Of a DNA stretch of 50,870 bases, positions 39,637 to 48,916 are shown piece after piece (the first letter of the stretch is position 1; every line of letters begins with the position of its first letter). The stretch comes from a virus: IMG/VR virus record IMGVR_UViG_3300031825_000017, positions 1-50,870 of that record; one strand, given 5' to 3'. The notes below the pieces were generated by a model. That model was given only the letters and a program-made list of their open reading frames with translations. It did no database searches and had not been told where the DNA came from. The position numbers and the translations under genes were made by a program.

Positions 39637-41392
39637 CACCGTCATCCGCGAATTCCTGGTGGCGCTCGGCTTCAAGGTCGACGAGAAAGGTCTGAAAAAC
39701 TTCACTACTGGGGTGGAGAAGGCCACAAAGGGCGTTACGCAGTTGGTAGCGAGCATTCAGGGTGCATCGCTCGCCGTGGCCGCCGGCGTGTCAGCATTTG
39801 CCTCGAAGCTCGAGGCGCTGTACTTCGTTGGGCAGAGAACCGGGGCAACCACGACGAGCCTGAAGGCACTGGAATATGCTGCGCGCAACTTGGGCATCTC
39901 GTCGCAGGATGCCTTCGGAGCCGTCGAGAATCTGGCTCGTTTCCTGCGCAACAACCCGGCCGGCGAGGGCTATCTCGCAAGTCTTGGCGTGCAGACAAGA
40001 AATGCCAGCGGCGAGTTGCGCGACACTGTCGACATCCTTTCGGACGTCGGGGCCGAACTCGCGAAGCGGCCGACTTGGTTGGCGAGCCAGTACGGCAACA
40101 TCTTGGGCATCCCCGAGAATCTGTTGCTTGCAATGCGCAACGGCGACTTCGCCAAGTTCATGCAGCAGTACCGCGAGATGTCGCGGGGCAGTGGTCTGGA
40201 CAAGGCCGCCAATGATGCCCACGCGTTCATGATCGCTCTGCGCGATCTCTGGACGACGTTCGAGAACTTCGCCATCCGAGTGGAAGGGGTGCTGCTGAAG
40301 AAGATCGGCCCGCAGCTCGAGCGATTCCAGAAATGGTTTGCAGAGCATGAGCCAGAGATCGCGGATCGGATCGGTGATATCGCCGTAGCGCTGTTAGCGG
40401 CTGCCGCCGCCATGGGACCGCCTCTGTCATGGTTGGTCGACAAGTTCATCGAACTGGATCGTGCAACCGACGGCTGGTCGACGAAGATCGGGCTGGCTCT
40501 TGGGCTATTCACCGCCTTCGGCGGTGCGAGCCTTATCGGTGGGATCTGGAAGATGGTCGCAGCCCTTCGGGCGATGTCTTTGGCTACGGCCGCTGTTGGC
40601 ACTGCAGCAACTGCAGCGGGCGCGGCTACCGCAGGGGCAAATGTGGCTGGCGCCGCCGGCGCAGGCGCGGCAGCAGGCGTCGGGGCCGGCGCAGGCGCGG
40701 CAGCAGGTTGGCTGTCACGTTTGCTTCCATGGTTGAGTCGTGCTGCTGGTGCCGCCGGCCTCCTGTTCTACAGCGGTGGGCTGAACAATGGCGAGGAAGC
40801 TGAACTGGCGCGGCGTCGGGCTGGTTCCGGAAAGGTCGGCGGTCCAGCTACAGCATCCGCGGAAGATCCACCGCGAAATGCGGTCGATGCGGTGAGTTTC
40901 TTCCAGCGCATGGGCTGGACGAAAGAGCAGGCGGCCGGCATCGTCGCGAACCTGCACGCGGAGAGCAATCTCAACCCTCGCGCGGTGGGCGACAACGGCC
41001 AGGCCATCGGCGTTGCACAGTGGCATCCGGATCGCCAGTCCAATTTCAAGGCGTGGGCAGGAAAGGACATCCGCGAGTCCTCGCTGATGGAACAGCTGCA
41101 ATTCGTCAACTACGAGCTGACCCAGGGCGCTGAGCGGCGCGCTGGCGCTTTGCTTCGTGCTGCGCAGAACGCGCAGCAGGCTGGCGAGATCGTGTCTCGG
41201 TACTACGAACGACCTGCCTTGGCTGATGCCGAGGCGTCACGCCGTGGAGCAGGGGCGGTGCAGATTGCCCAGGACATCAAGATCGACGTGCGCGGTGTGG
41301 ACGATCCTGTGGCCGCTGCCAATGAGGTGCGCCGTCAGCAGAGCGACCTCAATGCCGATATGGTCAGGAACCTACAAGGGGCAATCTCGTGA
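39626..41392 (+). CDS. Short tail tape measure protein with lysozyme-like domain
   Basis: This is a 588-residue protein. The N-terminal part is a tape-measure region (EFLVALGFKVDEKGLKNFTT, TTTSLKALEYAARNLGISSQ). It has two hydrophobic stretches around residues 250-330 and an Ala/Gly-rich segment at 330-365. Residues about 425-520 are a phage tail lysozyme domain (FFQRMGWTKEQAAGIVANLH, AESNLNPRAVGDNGQAIGVA). It is short, so by the rough tape rule of 1.5 A per residue the tail would be near 90 nm or less. It overlaps the next gene by 4 bp. Confidence 0.88.
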   Translation: MANSTVIREFLVALGFKVDEKGLKNFTTGVEKATKGVTQLVASIQGASLAVAAGVSAFASKLEALYFVGQRTGATTTSLKALEYAARNLGISSQDAFGAVENLARFLRNNPAGEGYLASLGVQTRNASGELRDTVDILSDVGAELAKRPTWLASQYGNILGIPENLLLAMRNGDFAKFMQQYREMSRGSGLDKAANDAHAFMIALRDLWTTFENFAIRVEGVLLKKIGPQLERFQKWFAEHEPEIADRIGDIAVALLAAAAAMGPPLSWLVDKFIELDRATDGWSTKIGLALGLFTAFGGASLIGGIWKMVAALRAMSLATAAVGTAATAAGAATAGANVAGAAGAGAAAGVGAGAGAAAGWLSRLLPWLSRAAGAAGLLFYSGGLNNGEEAELARRRAGSGKVGGPATASAEDPPRNAVDAVSFFQRMGWTKEQAAGIVANLHAESNLNPRAVGDNGQAIGVAQWHPDRQSNFKAWAGKDIRESSLMEQLQFVNYELTQGAERRAGALLRAAQNAQQAGEIVSRYYERPALADAEASRRGAGAVQIAQDIKIDVRGVDDPVAAANEVRRQQSDLNADMVRNLQGAIS

Positions 41393-41973
41393 GTCTGCTG
41401 GACATGGTACTGATCTCGTCCAAGTCGATCGGCGACATCACTGTCGCCGTGTCGATCGAGGAGACCGCCACGGACGAATTGACAATCACCGAGCATCCGG
41501 TCGAGCTTGGCGCCGAGATCAGCGACCATGCCTTCAAACGGCCCGCGGAACTGGTGATGAAGTGCGGCTGGTCCAACGCGGACTATGCCGCGCTGATTGG
41601 CGTCTTCCAGGCACTGTTCAACGGCCAGTTGCCCACGGCTGACTACGTCAATTCGGTCTATTCGCAGTTGCTGGCGTTGCAGGCCACGCGCAGGCCGTTC
41701 ACGGTTGTGAGCAGCCGGCTCACCTATCCGAACATGCTGCTGAAGGGATTAACGGTCGTGACAGACCAGAAGACCTCGGCCACGCTGATGGTGACTGCCT
41801 CGCTGCGCGAGGTGATCATCGTCAACACACAGGTGACCACATTGCCGCCGCGGGAGAGTCAAGCGAACCCGCAGGCCACGGCGGAGACCGTCATCGCAGG
41901 CGTGAAGTCGGCGATTCCAGCAATCCCGGCACCCGGCGGCATCATCCCGCCGACGGCATGGGGCAGCCTATGA
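41389..41973 (+). CDS. Phage tail/baseplate protein, 194 aa
   Basis: The sequence begins MSLLDMVLISSKSIGDITVA and contains ITEHPVELGAEISDHAFKRP and TRRPFTVVSSRLTYPNMLLK, a pattern of Dit/gp53-like N-terminal baseplate domains. It follows the tape measure and precedes the plug and hub genes, so it likely caps the tube. The C-terminus is Pro-rich. Confidence 0.7.
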   Translation: MSLLDMVLISSKSIGDITVAVSIEETATDELTITEHPVELGAEISDHAFKRPAELVMKCGWSNADYAALIGVFQALFNGQLPTADYVNSVYSQLLALQATRRPFTVVSSRLTYPNMLLKGLTVVTDQKTSATLMVTASLREVIIVNTQVTTLPPRESQANPQATAETVIAGVKSAIPAIPAPGGIIPPTAWGSL

Positions 41974-42281
41974 ATTATTTCGAGATCCCGCTGTCGCCGG
42001 ATCCGCAAACGTTCTCCATCACGCTGAGTGGCATCGACTATCGCCTGACCGTCCAATACCGGTCGGCGGGCGGAGCAGGGTGGGTGCTGGACATTGCGGA
42101 TGCCAATGACAATCTGCTCGTTGGAGGAATTCCGCTGGTGACTGGCGTGAATCTTCTGGGTCAATACGGGTATCTGGGCTTCGGTGGGCGGCTCTGGGTG
42201 CAAGGGGCGGCAAATCCTGACGACGTGCCGACGTTCGATGACTTGGGCGTCGGGTCGCATGTTTTCTGGGTAACGGACTGA
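41970..42281 (+). CDS. Baseplate plug-like protein
   Basis: This is a 103-residue beta-rich protein (MNYFEIPLSPDPQTFSITLS, YRSAGGAGWVLDIADANDNL, LVGGIPLVTGVNLLGQYGYL). The pattern matches the small plug/connector proteins in this tail class. Its start overlaps the previous stop (ATGA) and its end overlaps the hub. Confidence 0.75.
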   Translation: MNYFEIPLSPDPQTFSITLSGIDYRLTVQYRSAGGAGWVLDIADANDNLLVGGIPLVTGVNLLGQYGYLGFGGRLWVQGAANPDDVPTFDDLGVGSHVFWVTD

Positions 42282-43579
42282 TGAGCACGCCGCAATACCT
42301 CCGCAAAGCCTCGCTGATCATCGGTCAGGCCGCAGGCGATGCGCTTGACCTGTCGGCGCTGCGATTTGTCTTCGACGTACGCCGCGGCGACCTGCAGACA
42401 CCAAACTCGGCGCGCGTGCGTGTCTTCAACGTAGGGCCGATGACGGCGCAGCGGGTCCAGAAGGAATTCACGCGCCTGGTGCTGCAGGCAGGCTACGAGG
42501 GCAACTACGGCATCATCTTCGATGGCAACATCAAGCAAGTTCGCCGCGGCCGCGTCAGCCAGACCGATACCTACCTGGACATCACGGCGGCCGATGGCGA
42601 TTCGGCCTACAACTTCGCCGTGGTGAACGCCACACTGGCCGCCGGCTCGACATCGGCGGATCACGTCGCGGCCGCCTGCACGGCCATGAACCCCTACGGC
42701 GTAAGTCTGGGTTATGCCCCGTGGGGCAAGCCGGCGCAGGCGAAGCCGACGGCGGACGACATTGCTGCGCAACAGGCGGCGGTGGACGCGGCGAGGAAGA
42801 CGGTAGACGACAACACCAACAAGGCTTCCGACCTTGTCAGCCAGGGAATTCAGCTTCGCAAGCAGGGAGATGCGGCGGCAGCGGCGGGGGATTCCGCTGC
42901 TGCGCGTCAGTATTACCTACAGGCGAAGGCGTTGAATGACCAGGCCGGCTCGGTGCTGACCGGCGTCAACAAGGTGGATCTGCCTCGCTACAACAGCGAA
43001 CTCGACAAGCTCAAGGCGATGAAAGAGGCTGCGGCGCAGCCGGATACGCCGTCGGCCGCCATGTCGGGCCTACCGCGGGGCAAGGTGATGTTCGGCATGG
43101 CGCGCGACTTCATGCGCTCGACAGCAAAGAGCACGCAGACGGTCTGGAGTATCCAGGACGGAAAGGTGGTGCTGGTGCCGGAGACGTCTTACAAGCCTGG
43201 TGATATCCCGGTAGTTACGGCAGCCACCGGCATGGTGGGTCTGCCAGAGCAGACCCAGAACGGCATCAGGGTGAAGATGCTGCTCAATCCGAACGTGAAG
43301 ATCAGCCAGTTGATCCATTTGGACAACGCCAGCATCCAGCGATTCGAGTTCAGCCTGAACGTAGGTCAGCAGGCTGAAATGGAGCGCGTGGGGCTGCAGA
43401 ACAAGCTGCAGGACGATGGCTTCTACTACGTCATGGTGGCCGAGCACACCGGCGACACCCGGGGTAACGACTGGTACACCGAGGTCATCTGCCTGGCGGC
43501 GGATGTGACCTCGATTCCGAAATCCTTCCTGCAGCAACAGGATGTTCCCCCGGACAACGTGATCAAGCCCTTCGGTTAG
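42281..43579 (+). CDS. Baseplate hub-like protein
   Basis: This 432-residue protein corresponds to the central hub beneath the tube. The N-terminal part (LRFVFDVRRGDLQTPNSARV, RVFNVGPMTAQRVQKE, GYEGNYGIIFDGNIKQVRRG) and the C-terminal part (IRVKMLLNPNVKISQLIHLD, DDGFYYVMVAEHTGDTRGND) are typical. Between them, residues about 155-250 are a helical Lys/Ala-rich insertion. It converges with an opposite-strand gene that ends inside its last codons. Confidence 0.8.
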   Translation: MSTPQYLRKASLIIGQAAGDALDLSALRFVFDVRRGDLQTPNSARVRVFNVGPMTAQRVQKEFTRLVLQAGYEGNYGIIFDGNIKQVRRGRVSQTDTYLDITAADGDSAYNFAVVNATLAAGSTSADHVAAACTAMNPYGVSLGYAPWGKPAQAKPTADDIAAQQAAVDAARKTVDDNTNKASDLVSQGIQLRKQGDAAAAAGDSAAARQYYLQAKALNDQAGSVLTGVNKVDLPRYNSELDKLKAMKEAAAQPDTPSAAMSGLPRGKVMFGMARDFMRSTAKSTQTVWSIQDGKVVLVPETSYKPGDIPVVTAATGMVGLPEQTQNGIRVKMLLNPNVKISQLIHLDNASIQRFEFSLNVGQQAEMERVGLQNKLQDDGFYYVMVAEHTGDTRGNDWYTEVICLAADVTSIPKSFLQQQDVPPDNVIKPFG

Positions 43580-44394
43580 CGCATCGAATCGTGATATTTC
43601 CGCACGTTCTCGATGTACTTGCTCATTGACATAGCGGGACCGATGACCTCGGCCGATCCATCAGCCTTGATCATCGCCTCTTGATATGACGTGAGCGAAC
43701 CGGATCGGATGTCTCCGAACTTTGTAATGGTGACTATCTTGTCGTCGGTCGGGCTTAGAACCTTCCCCCAACAACCGCCAACCAGGCCCATGCCAAGTAG
43801 GAATTCGGCTTTCTTCATGTTGCGGGCGTTCGCGACGGGAAGATCGCAGGGCCGAGACGGATACAGCAAGGAAATCATGGCTGCGCGGGGAATTACGGCC
43901 GAGCCAGTCACAGAAGGAGCCTCCACGAGCGCTACTTTCCCAGTCGTCGATGGGTCGAAGGATTTCATGCTCGCGGCCTCGGTCCGCTCGGCCTGACCTC
44001 GCATGTATGCGGGTTCAACGACGGGTTCGCGGTATTCGGAGATGCCAGTTAGAACGCACGTCGGCTGCGGTTGCGATTTCAAGACTTTTATCTCGCACTG
44101 CGCCGAGACGGCGCCAATCGATGACGAGGTGACGGCGGAGGCAACGGAATCGTCTTTCGGGTCGATGATGAAGGACTCCGGCGAATTTTGACCGGGCCTG
44201 GTAATTACGAACGACCTCGGTGTGAGAAAGTAAGCCTTCCTCTGGACAACCATCCCATCCTGAACGCCAAATGTGGACCCCAATCGGATGCTCCCAATCA
44301 TGGTCACATGCTCTCCATCTTGGACGAGCGTTGGCTCTACCGCGTGAGCACTCAGTGATGCAACCGCAGCAAACGCCAAAATAATTTTCTTCAT
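43576..44394 (-). CDS. Secreted protein inserted on the opposite strand (moron)
   Basis: This is a 272-residue protein with a clear signal peptide, MKKIILAFAAVASLSAHA, then VEPTLVQDG. It has several cysteines (AQCEIKV, QPTCVLTG, RPCDLPVANA, GGCWGK). No named family recognised. It lies alone, against the direction of the late operon, between the hub and the spike genes, and its composition is more AT-rich than theirs. Its promoter would have to lie within the spike gene. The likely explanation is a lysogen-expressed conversion gene, but the function is unknown. The start at 44394 is set by the signal peptide. Confidence 0.7.
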   Translation of the reverse strand: MKKIILAFAAVASLSAHAVEPTLVQDGEHVTMIGSIRLGSTFGVQDGMVVQRKAYFLTPRSFVITRPGQNSPESFIIDPKDDSVASAVTSSSIGAVSAQCEIKVLKSQPQPTCVLTGISEYREPVVEPAYMRGQAERTEAASMKSFDPSTTGKVALVEAPSVTGSAVIPRAAMISLLYPSRPCDLPVANARNMKKAEFLLGMGLVGGCWGKVLSPTDDKIVTITKFGDIRSGSLTSYQEAMIKADGSAEVIGPAMSMSKYIENVRKYHDSMR

Positions 44395-44403
44395 AGCAAC
44401 CCC

Positions 44404-45120
44404 ATGGACAGACGAGAGCGAGTAGGCGATCCCGAGGAAGCTATTCGGGAAGCGTTCGATGGGATGCGTGCCGGGCTGTGGACCGCGCTGCCAGGCACCA
44501 TCGAGAGCTTCGATGCCGAGGCGATGACCTGTACCGTCCAGCCAGGGCTCAAGATGCTCGTGCGCGGCCAGGACGGCACCATAACCAGCATGGCCCTGCC
44601 GCTGCTGGTCGACTGCCCGGTGCATTTCCCATCTGGCGGGAATTGTACGCTGACATTTCCTGTCACCCGGGGAGACGAATGCCTGGTGGTATTCGCCTCG
44701 CGCTGCATCGACGCCTGGTGGCAATCTGGCGGCGTGCAAGAGCAGGCCGAGCTGCGAATGCACGACTTGTCGGACGGATTTGCCTTTGTGGGCTTCCGAT
44801 CCAGGCCGCGCGCGCTGGCCGCGGTGAGCACGGGCACCGCACAACTACGCAGTGACGACGGCGAAACATACGTGGACCTGGATCCAGCCGGCCAGATTGT
44901 CAAGGTCAAGGCTCCCGGCGGCATGGTGCTGGACACACCGACAGTGACGGTAACTGGCGTGATGGATATCCAGAACGCCGACAGTGCGCCCACGGCATTT
45001 GCGATCAACGGCAAGACGCAGTTCAGCGGTCAGGTCTGGGCGAACGGAAAACGCATCGACGAGACACACAACCACAACGGCGTGCAGCCTGGCAGCGGAA
45101 ATAGCGGCGACGTCAACTAG
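44404..45120 (+). CDS. Baseplate spike, Gp138-type membrane-puncturing protein
   Basis: This is a 238-residue protein with an OB-like N-terminal part (GLWTALPGTIESFDAEAMTC, TVQPGLKMLVRGQDGTI), then HFPSGGNCTLTFPVTRGDEC. A beta-helical end follows with ETHNHNGVQPGSG, whose HxH motif resembles the metal-binding tip of phage spikes. It punctures the outer membrane during contraction. Confidence 0.85.
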   Translation: MDRRERVGDPEEAIREAFDGMRAGLWTALPGTIESFDAEAMTCTVQPGLKMLVRGQDGTITSMALPLLVDCPVHFPSGGNCTLTFPVTRGDECLVVFASRCIDAWWQSGGVQEQAELRMHDLSDGFAFVGFRSRPRALAAVSTGTAQLRSDDGETYVDLDPAGQIVKVKAPGGMVLDTPTVTVTGVMDIQNADSAPTAFAINGKTQFSGQVWANGKRIDETHNHNGVQPGSGNSGDVN

Positions 45121-45141
45121 AACCCATCACATCGAATCTCG

Positions 45142-45164
45142 ACCCGCCCGTGTGGCGGGTTTTT
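45142..45164 (+). terminator. Rho-independent terminator, left side of the rha gene
   Basis: Stem ACCCGCC / GGCGGGT with a 5 nt loop followed by TTTT. It separates the spike gene from the rha insert. Confidence 0.8.
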
Positions 45165-45258
45165 GCTTTGCGCTGCGGATAGGCCGACGGGCCGAACACA
45201 CGCTTCCCTGGGCGTGCTTCCGCAGCCCCTCATCTCCAGGGCTGCTCAGGGGTTCCCG

Positions 45259-45768
45259 ATGAAAGACTTTCCGTTTCCTCTTGTGGTGCCGATCGATGGC
45301 GAGGCGCGCTCCTCTTCCGAGATCATCGCCAAGGGCGTTGGCATTCAGCACAAGAACATGCTCGGGCTGATCCGACGCTACGTGATTGATTTCGAGCAGT
45401 TTGGCCCACTCGCGTTTCAAACGCGATTGGCGAAGACGCCGCAGGGCGGCGGCCGGCCAGTCGAGTTCGCCATGCTCAATGAACACCAGGCGACTCTGCT
45501 TCTGACATTCATGCGCAACTCGCCCAAGGTGGTCGAATTCAAGATCGCGCTCGTCAAAGAGTTCTTCCGCATGCGTGACGAGTTGCAAGGGCGGAACAAA
45601 GACCTGTGGCAGCAGATGCAGGCGCTCATCTCCAAGGAGGTGGAGTCCAAGGTGCGGGCATCGTTCGGCTCACACCTGATGCTCGAGCGGAAACGCGAAA
45701 TCCCCGGTTTCGATGACGAGCGATCTCGACTCGAAAGCCAGATACAGCCTTCTCTTCTTACCCACTGA
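45259..45768 (+). CDS. rha: Rha family phage regulatory protein
   Basis: This is a 169-residue protein with the Rha pattern: SSSEIIAKGVGIQHKNMLGL, RPVEFAMLNEHQATLLLTFM, NSPKVVEFKIALVKEFFRMR. Rha proteins are phage-encoded regulators that interfere with growth in some hosts. It is out of place among baseplate genes and is bracketed by two terminators. The start at 45259 has AGGGG 6 nt before it. Confidence 0.85.
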   Translation: MKDFPFPLVVPIDGEARSSSEIIAKGVGIQHKNMLGLIRRYVIDFEQFGPLAFQTRLAKTPQGGGRPVEFAMLNEHQATLLLTFMRNSPKVVEFKIALVKEFFRMRDELQGRNKDLWQQMQALISKEVESKVRASFGSHLMLERKREIPGFDDERSRLESQIQPSLLTH

Positions 45769-45788
45769 CCCGGCCCAGAGCCGGGTTT
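45768..45788 (+). terminator. Terminator-like hairpin, right side of the rha gene
   Basis: Stem ACCCGGC / GCCGGGT with a 5 nt loop and a short T-rich tail (TTCCTGTTT). With the terminator at 45142-45164 it brackets the rha gene as a separate unit. Confidence 0.7.
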
Positions 45789-45809
45789 CCTGTTTATGGG
45801 GATGCATCA

Positions 45810-46163
45810 ATGCGATACCGGAAATTAACCCCGGACGGTGACTATCAGTTCGGTGGGCAGCAGGCCGACTTCTATCGGGACAGCCCGGAGGCGGTGGCGC
45901 AGGCGGTCCTGACGCGCCTGCGCCTGCTGCGCGGCGAGTGGTTCCTAGACACGACCGAGGGAATGCCTTGGCTGACCGAGGTGCTGGGCAAGTACACCGG
46001 CTCGACAGCCGATGCGGCGATCCGGCAGCGCATTCTCACCACGCCCGGCGTGACCGAGCTCACGGACTACAGTAGCTCGCTGGACAGCGAGGCCCGCACA
46101 CTTAGCGTGTCGGCCACGATCAATACCCTCTATGGCTCCACGCCCGTTCAGGCGACGCTATGA
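45810..46163 (+). CDS. Baseplate wedge protein, gp25/W-like
   Basis: This is a 117-residue protein (YRKLTPDGDYQFGGQQADFY, EAVAQAVLTRLRLLRGEWFL, DTTEGMPWLTEVLGKYTG). The pattern of a lysozyme-like gp25 wedge fold fits in size and position before baseplate J. Overlaps J by 4 bp. Confidence 0.85.
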   Translation: MRYRKLTPDGDYQFGGQQADFYRDSPEAVAQAVLTRLRLLRGEWFLDTTEGMPWLTEVLGKYTGSTADAAIRQRILTTPGVTELTDYSSSLDSEARTLSVSATINTLYGSTPVQATL

Positions 46164-47341
46164 CCATCACCACGACCGCGCCAACTATCGACGCCAACGG
46201 CATCACGGCGCCGACCTACGCCGACGTGCTGGACTACCTGAAGGCGCAATATCGCAGCATCTACGGCGAGGATACCTACCTGGAAGCCGACAGCCAGGAC
46301 GGGCAATTGCTCGCGGTGTTCGCCTCGGCCATCAACGACGCCAACGCAGTAGCGATCGCCATCTACAACTCGTTCAGCCCGGCCACGGCTCAGGGGGCGG
46401 CGCTATCCAGCAACATCAAGATCAACGGCATCGCCAGAAAAGAGGCGTCGCGTTCCACGGCCGACCTGTTGATCGTCGGCCAAGCCGGCACCACCATTGT
46501 CAACGGCCTTGCGAAGGACGTCGATGGCAACAAGTGGGCGCTGCCGGACTCGGTGGTGATTCCGCCTGGCGGCGACATCACGGTCACGGCCACCTGCCAG
46601 GCCCTTGGCGCAGTGGCCGCGCGTGAGAACGCGATCAACCAGATTGGCACACCCACGCGGGGGTGGCAGTCGGTCACGAATCCCGTTGCGGCGGCGCCTG
46701 GCGCGCAAGTCGAGACGGACGCGGCGCTGCGCCAGCGCCAGATGGTTTCCACGGCGCTGCCTTCGCTGACGGTGCTCGACGGCATTGCCGGCGCGGTTTC
46801 CAATCTGCCGGGGGTGACGCGCCTGGCGGTCTACGAGAACGACACCGCTGCCGAGGACGGCAACGGCCTGCCGCCGCATTCGATTTCCCTGGTCGTGGAA
46901 GGAGGCGATGCCACGGAGATCGCACAGGCAATCGCAGCCAAGAAAACGCCCGGGTCCGGCACCTACGGCACGACGGGAGTCGTGGTGCGGGACGCATACG
47001 AACGGCCGATCACGATACGGTTCTATCGCCCGGCCGAGGCGCAGGTCACGGTGGCGGTCACGCTCAAGGCACTGCCGGGCTACACGACCATGGCGGGCGA
47101 CGAGATCAAGCAGGCGATCGCGGACTACGTGAACGCGGTGGCCATCGGCGGCGGCACTTCGGGCAGCGTGGAGTGGGCCGACGCCATCACCGCCGCGAAC
47201 GGCATCGGCGGTGGCACCGCGTTCAAGCTGACGGCGCTTGCGCTGGCCGGTCCCCGCGGCGCCGGTATGCCGGACGTTGCGCTGCTGTTCAACGAAGTGG
47301 CGTCGTGCAAGCCCGGCGACGTCGCGATCACGGTGCTCTGA
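46160..47341 (+). CDS. Baseplate J / gp47-like wedge protein
   Basis: This is a 393-residue wedge protein with EDTYLEADSQDGQLLAVFAS, NDANAVAIAIYNSFSPATAQ, NGIARKEASRSTADL, ALRQRQMVSTALPSLTVLDG and GKTPGSGTYGTTGV-type sequence. Full family length. It joins the wedge to the tail tube. Confidence 0.95.
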   Translation: MTITTTAPTIDANGITAPTYADVLDYLKAQYRSIYGEDTYLEADSQDGQLLAVFASAINDANAVAIAIYNSFSPATAQGAALSSNIKINGIARKEASRSTADLLIVGQAGTTIVNGLAKDVDGNKWALPDSVVIPPGGDITVTATCQALGAVAARENAINQIGTPTRGWQSVTNPVAAAPGAQVETDAALRQRQMVSTALPSLTVLDGIAGAVSNLPGVTRLAVYENDTAAEDGNGLPPHSISLVVEGGDATEIAQAIAAKKTPGSGTYGTTGVVVRDAYERPITIRFYRPAEAQVTVAVTLKALPGYTTMAGDEIKQAIADYVNAVAIGGGTSGSVEWADAITAANGIGGGTAFKLTALALAGPRGAGMPDVALLFNEVASCKPGDVAITVL

Positions 47342-47342
47342 C

Positions 47343-48005
47343 ATGGCCGAAGCGAGCGACTACACCAGGCTGGTCACCAGCCAGCACAGCCGCAGGCCGA
47401 AGTTCATGGCGGTGGTCGAGACACTGGTCCGGCCGATGGTCGGGGTGATGAACGTGCTCGGCGACATGCCGGCGAAGTTTGACCTGGATGGCGCCGTCGA
47501 TGCGCAACTGGACGCCGTGGGCCAGTGGGCCGGCATTTCGCGCAACGTGGCAGTGCCGTTGACTGACGTTTACTTCTCGTTCGACACGGAGCGGCTCGGC
47601 TTCGACCAGGGCAGCTGGAAGGGCCCGTTCGACCCGGACAACGGACTGACGCGGCTGGACAACGAGACTTACCGGCTTGTCATTCGCGCCAAGATCGGCG
47701 CCAACCACTGGGATGGCACGCTGGAATCGTCACGCTCCATCCTCAACACGATCTTCGGTGGCGGCACCTTTGTCTTCATCCAGGACAACCAGGACATGTC
47801 GATGACGATCGGCATTGCCGGAGTCATCCCGTCCGCCGTCTTCCTGGCACTGCTGGCGAACGGAATCATCCCGCTCAAGCCGGAAGGCGTGCGGGTGAAC
47901 TACACCATCGTCACTTCGACAGACGGCGCGCCGATCTTCGGCCTCGACGTCGAGAACGACCTGATTGCGGGCTTCGATACCGGGGCCTGGGGCACACCAC
48001 TGTAA
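47343..48005 (+). CDS. DUF2612 baseplate protein
   Basis: This is a 220-residue protein (YTRLVTSQHSRRPKFMAVVE, FDLDGAVDAQLDAVGQWAGI, RLDNETYRLVIRAKIGANHW, GTLESSRSILNTIFGGG). It corresponds to tail protein I-type components linking the wedge to the fibres. The start follows the J stop by 1 bp. Confidence 0.88.
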   Translation: MAEASDYTRLVTSQHSRRPKFMAVVETLVRPMVGVMNVLGDMPAKFDLDGAVDAQLDAVGQWAGISRNVAVPLTDVYFSFDTERLGFDQGSWKGPFDPDNGLTRLDNETYRLVIRAKIGANHWDGTLESSRSILNTIFGGGTFVFIQDNQDMSMTIGIAGVIPSAVFLALLANGIIPLKPEGVRVNYTIVTSTDGAPIFGLDVENDLIAGFDTGAWGTPL

Positions 48006-48014
48006 GGACTATCA

Positions 48015-48899
48015 ATGCCTGCAAACGATTTCCTGGTGTTCGGCGGCGGCGCCGGCGCCAACGTGATGAGCCAGGCCGATTGGGCGGCGCTCGCCCAGCG
48101 GCTCAGCGGCTTCCAATCCGGCGTGGCGCAGTCTGCGCAACTCAACAAGGCATGGCGGCAATCGAGCATCATGGCTGCGGTGCTGGCGCAGTTCATTTCG
48201 GACCAGACTGGTCAGGATGTGCTGGACGATGGGACCATCGCCACGATCCTAGCGAACATGAAGAAGGCAATGCCCGGCCGCTACTTGGGAACTCGCGTGT
48301 TCACCGCCAGCGGTACCTACACTCCCACGGCCGGCACGACCAGCGTCATTGTCGAAGTAATCGGCGGCGGCGGCGGCGGCGGAAATACATCTACAACAAG
48401 TGCTTCTCAGGTGTGCATCGCAGGTGGCGGAGGTGCAGGGGGGTATGCCAGAAGCTACCTGACATCTGGATTCAGTGGCGCGAGCATCACGATCGGCACT
48501 GCTGGCGCAGCAAATGGAAACGGTGGCACGACTTCCTTTGGCGCGTTGCTTTCTGCGACGGGCGGTGCGGGGGCAGGTAACGGCCCAGCTGTGATCCCGG
48601 CGGCCACGGCAATCGGCGGCATCGGTGGTAACGGCTCGTCTGGGAACATCATCAATTCGAAGGGGGGGGACGGATCCTGTGGCGTAGCTGGCGCGACGAC
48701 CAGCTTCATCAGTGGAGCGGGCGGCACCTCAGAGTTGGGCGCTGGCGGGGCTGGTCAGCCCACTAGCACAGCAGCAGGGATTGCTGCGGTGACACGCGGT
48801 TCCGGCGGCGGCGGATCCTTGTGTGGAACCAGCACCGGGACTGTTATCTTGGGCGGTGCGGGGGCGGCCGGGATCTGCTTGGTTCACGAGTTCGCTTGA
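48015..48899 (+). CDS. Tail fibre with glycine-rich C-terminal domain
   Basis: This is a 294-residue protein. The N-terminal part (NDFLVFGGGAGANVMSQADW, LAQFISDQTGQDVLDDGTIA) is a common fibre base for this tail class. From residue ~115 the sequence has repeated polyglycine stretches (GGGGGGGN, AGGGGAGGYA, GAGGTSELGAGGAG), a build seen in phage adhesins with stacked glycine helices. The tip would define host range and has no DGR repeat. Confidence 0.75.
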   Translation: MPANDFLVFGGGAGANVMSQADWAALAQRLSGFQSGVAQSAQLNKAWRQSSIMAAVLAQFISDQTGQDVLDDGTIATILANMKKAMPGRYLGTRVFTASGTYTPTAGTTSVIVEVIGGGGGGGNTSTTSASQVCIAGGGGAGGYARSYLTSGFSGASITIGTAGAANGNGGTTSFGALLSATGGAGAGNGPAVIPAATAIGGIGGNGSSGNIINSKGGDGSCGVAGATTSFISGAGGTSELGAGGAGQPTSTAAGIAAVTRGSGGGGSLCGTSTGTVILGGAGAAGICLVHEFA

Positions 48900-48916
48900 A
48901 AGGGAGATAGAGACAT

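Noticed and set aside
48015-48899. Tail fibre checked as a DGR target
   Set aside because: Its end is glycine-rich and shows no sequence resembling the template repeat or its constant end.
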